41,239 nucleotides of DNA from assembly GCA_963170125.1 (NCBI GenBank), contig CAUJFI010000178.1, positions 1-41,239 of the forward strand, read 5' to 3'. This DNA is from Deinococcota bacterium (GTDB lineage: Bacteria > Deinococcota > Deinococci > Deinococcales > Trueperaceae). The notes below the pieces were generated by a model. The model was not told the origin of the DNA, searched no databases, and saw only the letters and a list, made by a program, of their open reading frames with translations. The translations under genes were made by a program, and so were the position numbers. Every line of letters begins with the position of its first letter. The stretch's first letter is position 1. Shown in pieces: positions 39,916 to 41,239 of this stretch.

Positions 39916-40695
39916 TCAGTTCGCGCAGCGGAACCCGAGTCCGCCGCTCGAGTAGTCACCGGTCAGGCCGCTGCGGAAAGCGTAGCGCAGGAACGCGGCG
40001 TAGTCGCTCTTGTCCACGGCCCCGGCGCTGCCGCCACCACAGACGAGCTGCAGCCGCCTGTCGCCGTCGCTGCGGCTGTCGCCCGTGTTGAAGCTCGCGC
40101 CGATGTCGAACACCCACTCCCACACGAGGCCATGCATGTCGTGCACGCCGTAGTAGTTGGCGGCGCCGTGCCCGACCGGGCCGGGCACGGGGTCGCGGTT
40201 GGCGGTCAGCGAGAGGACCCGTTCGTTGTAGCCGGGTTCGTTCCTGCCGAGCTCGTTGGAGAAGCCCGCGTTGGCGACGAACTCCCATTCGGCCTCGGTG
40301 GGGAGGCGCGCGCCTCGCGCCTCGCAGTACGCCGCTGCGGCGAACCAGGTCACGTTCGTGACGGGGGCGTCGGGGTCGAGCGCACCCAGGTCCGTGCCGG
40401 AGGCCCAGCCGCGCAGGTACGCCGCGCCGCCGAACACCTCGGGAACGTTGCCACGCTGCCATTCAGGGTTGGCCGCGACGAAGGCGAGGAACTCGGCGTT
40501 CGTCACGGGCAGGACGTCGATCCTGAACGCGGCCACCACGGTCGCCCCCTCACCCTCGATCGGAAAGAGGGGCTCCACCAGGCCGCCGTCGACCGCCGCC
40601 ATGCTCGCCGCGAAGGCCTGAGCGCCGAACGCGCAGGCGGCGGCGAGGAGCAGCTGCCCCAATGCCTTGCGGAAGATGCTGGTGAGCGTGCGCAT
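39916..40695 (-). CDS. Exported SUMF1/FGE-sulfatase-domain protein, FGE cysteines absent
   Basis: A 259-residue protein with a signal peptide (about 1-29, LLLAAACAFGAQAFA) and one SUMF1 domain. Family text: VTNAEFLAFVAANPEW, VTNVTWFAAAAYCEARGARL with PTEAEWEF, MHGLVWEWVFD and the C-terminal GGLGFRCAN. True formylglycine-generating enzymes have a Cys pair in the last 60 residues; here that region (CGGGSAGAVDKSDYAAFLRY) lacks the pair, so oxidase activity is unlikely. SUMF1-domain proteins often accompany copper nitrite reductase genes, perhaps as accessory factors. GGAGAG before the ATG. Ten bp separate it from the SCO1 gene. Confidence 0.85.
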   Translation of the reverse strand: MRTLTSIFRKALGQLLLAAACAFGAQAFAASMAAVDGGLVEPLFPIEGEGATVVAAFRIDVLPVTNAEFLAFVAANPEWQRGNVPEVFGGAAYLRGWASGTDLGALDPDAPVTNVTWFAAAAYCEARGARLPTEAEWEFVANAGFSNELGRNEPGYNERVLSLTANRDPVPGPVGHGAANYYGVHDMHGLVWEWVFDIGASFNTGDSRSDGDRRLQLVCGGGSAGAVDKSDYAAFLRYAFRSGLTGDYSSGGLGFRCAN

Positions 40696-40752
40696 CGCGT
40701 CTCTCCGGTGGGGTCGGCCTCTCCGGGGCGACCCGCCCCTGCCGGCAGGTTC

Positions 40753-41238
40753 CTACTGGCCGTCCGCGGGGACGTACGGACGGATGTCCGTGCGCTCGGT
40801 GAAGACGACGTGGTCGCGTTCGCCCGTCACCACGAGCTGCCCGACGGCGCCCTTGTTGAACGCGCGGAAGATGGCGTGGTCGACGAGGTTGTAGGTGCCT
40901 GGCACGTCCGTCTTGAACTCCACCACCGTCGCGCCGCCGGCCGGCACGAGCGTCGTCTGCACGTCATGGTTGACCAGGCCACCCGCCTCGACGTAGACGT
41001 TGTCGAAGATCTCGCCGATCACGTGGAAGGAGCTCGTGAGGTTCGGGCCGCCGTTGCCGAAGAAGATGCGGACGGTGTCGCCGGCCTCCGCGAAGATGGC
41101 GTTCTCGCCGACGAGGGAGCCGACGGAGCCGTTGAAGACGACGTAGGCGGCGTCCTCGTCGATGGCGCGCTGCATGTCGAAGTCCTGCAGGCCGCGCTCG
41201 CCGAAGTTGCCCTTCGTGTAGAAGTCGCCCTGCACGAC
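40753..41238 (-). CDS. nirK: Copper-containing nitrite reductase, C-terminal part (partial)
   Basis: The last 161 residues of a NirK-type multicopper protein that reduces nitrite to nitric oxide in the periplasm; the N-terminal cupredoxin domain lies beyond the window edge. The visible part begins [20 protein letters not shown] and contains the second cupredoxin domain: [39 protein letters not shown] (His corresponding to the type-2 copper ligand given to the neighbouring subunit), [13 protein letters not shown] and [14 protein letters not shown]. It is the first of three minus-strand genes, followed by the SUMF1-domain and SCO1-like proteins. Confidence 0.93.
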   Translation of the reverse strand, partial: VVQGDFYTKGNFGERGLQDFDMQRAIDEDAAYVVFNGSVGSLVGENAIFAEAGDTVRIFFGNGGPNLTSSFHVIGEIFDNVYVEAGGLVNHDVQTTLVPAGGATVVEFKTDVPGTYNLVDHAIFRAFNKGAVGQLVVTGERDHVVFTERTDIRPYVPADGQ

Positions 41239-41239
41239 G

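Noticed and set aside
40753..41235. Treating the edge gene as a complete 160-residue protein starting at GTG 41235
   Set aside because: The first visible residues are mid-protein NirK sequence, and the frame stays open to the window edge; it is a truncated gene.

Overview
The window is high-GC, densely coded bacterial DNA. Gene content (complete Mrp antiporter operon, family-5 peptide ABC importers, two-domain NagZ, copper nitrite reductase) and a repeated promoter layout fit a Deinococcota-type bacterium, perhaps near Truepera. In that layout a TANNNT -10 box lies 6-7 nt before the start codon, implying leaderless mRNA. The lineage is inferred from style only. No rRNA, tRNA, CRISPR array or intact insertion sequence was seen.

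Layout. 1-3.2 kb: tail of an ABC permease, a LolA-like exported protein, a YjbR-family protein and a serine beta-lactamase-like hydrolase. 3.4-10.8 kb: a translationally coupled Mrp Na+/H+ antiporter operon (A/B fusion, C, D, E, F, G) that runs directly into an MFS transporter gene, followed by a decayed piece resembling that transporter. 11.1-15.0 kb (minus strand): DedA, two paralogous exported proteins with extreme Asp-rich tails, a response regulator and a histidine kinase. 15.2-16.6 kb: a VTC-domain plus DUF4956 pair. 16.7-19.0 kb: an aldehyde dehydrogenase remnant, a small exported repeat protein and a beta-helix lipoprotein. 19.1-22.0 kb: an EamA transporter, a 760-bp graveyard (HicB-like, M19 dipeptidase, antitoxin and VapC fragments) and an intact Fic protein.

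22.1-30.5 kb: a catabolic cluster: FCD-type GntR regulator, MaoC hydratase, peptide-type ABC binding protein plus two permeases, CaiB/BaiF CoA-transferase, a gamma-glutamyltransferase-like Ntn hydrolase and a CitE-type lyase. The three CoA enzymes match the activation-hydration-cleavage logic of itaconate/mesaconate/citramalate breakdown to acetyl-CoA and pyruvate. The importer and the Ntn hydrolase suggest that the acid arrives as an amide or glutamyl conjugate. Two copies of the palindrome TCTTATAAGA mark the probable regulator sites.

30.7-39.1 kb: a peptidoglycan-salvage cluster. NagZ, two peptide ABC permeases and a binding protein lie on the minus strand, divergent from a UTRA-type GntR regulator, a double-GNAT protein and MurQ. 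Operator-like ACTGGTMTA sequences sit inside both divergent promoters. 39.2-41.2 kb: SCO1-like copper protein, a SUMF1-domain protein without the FGE cysteines, and the 3' part of nirK. Neither complete ABC set contains an ATPase gene, so both importers must borrow ATPases encoded elsewhere.
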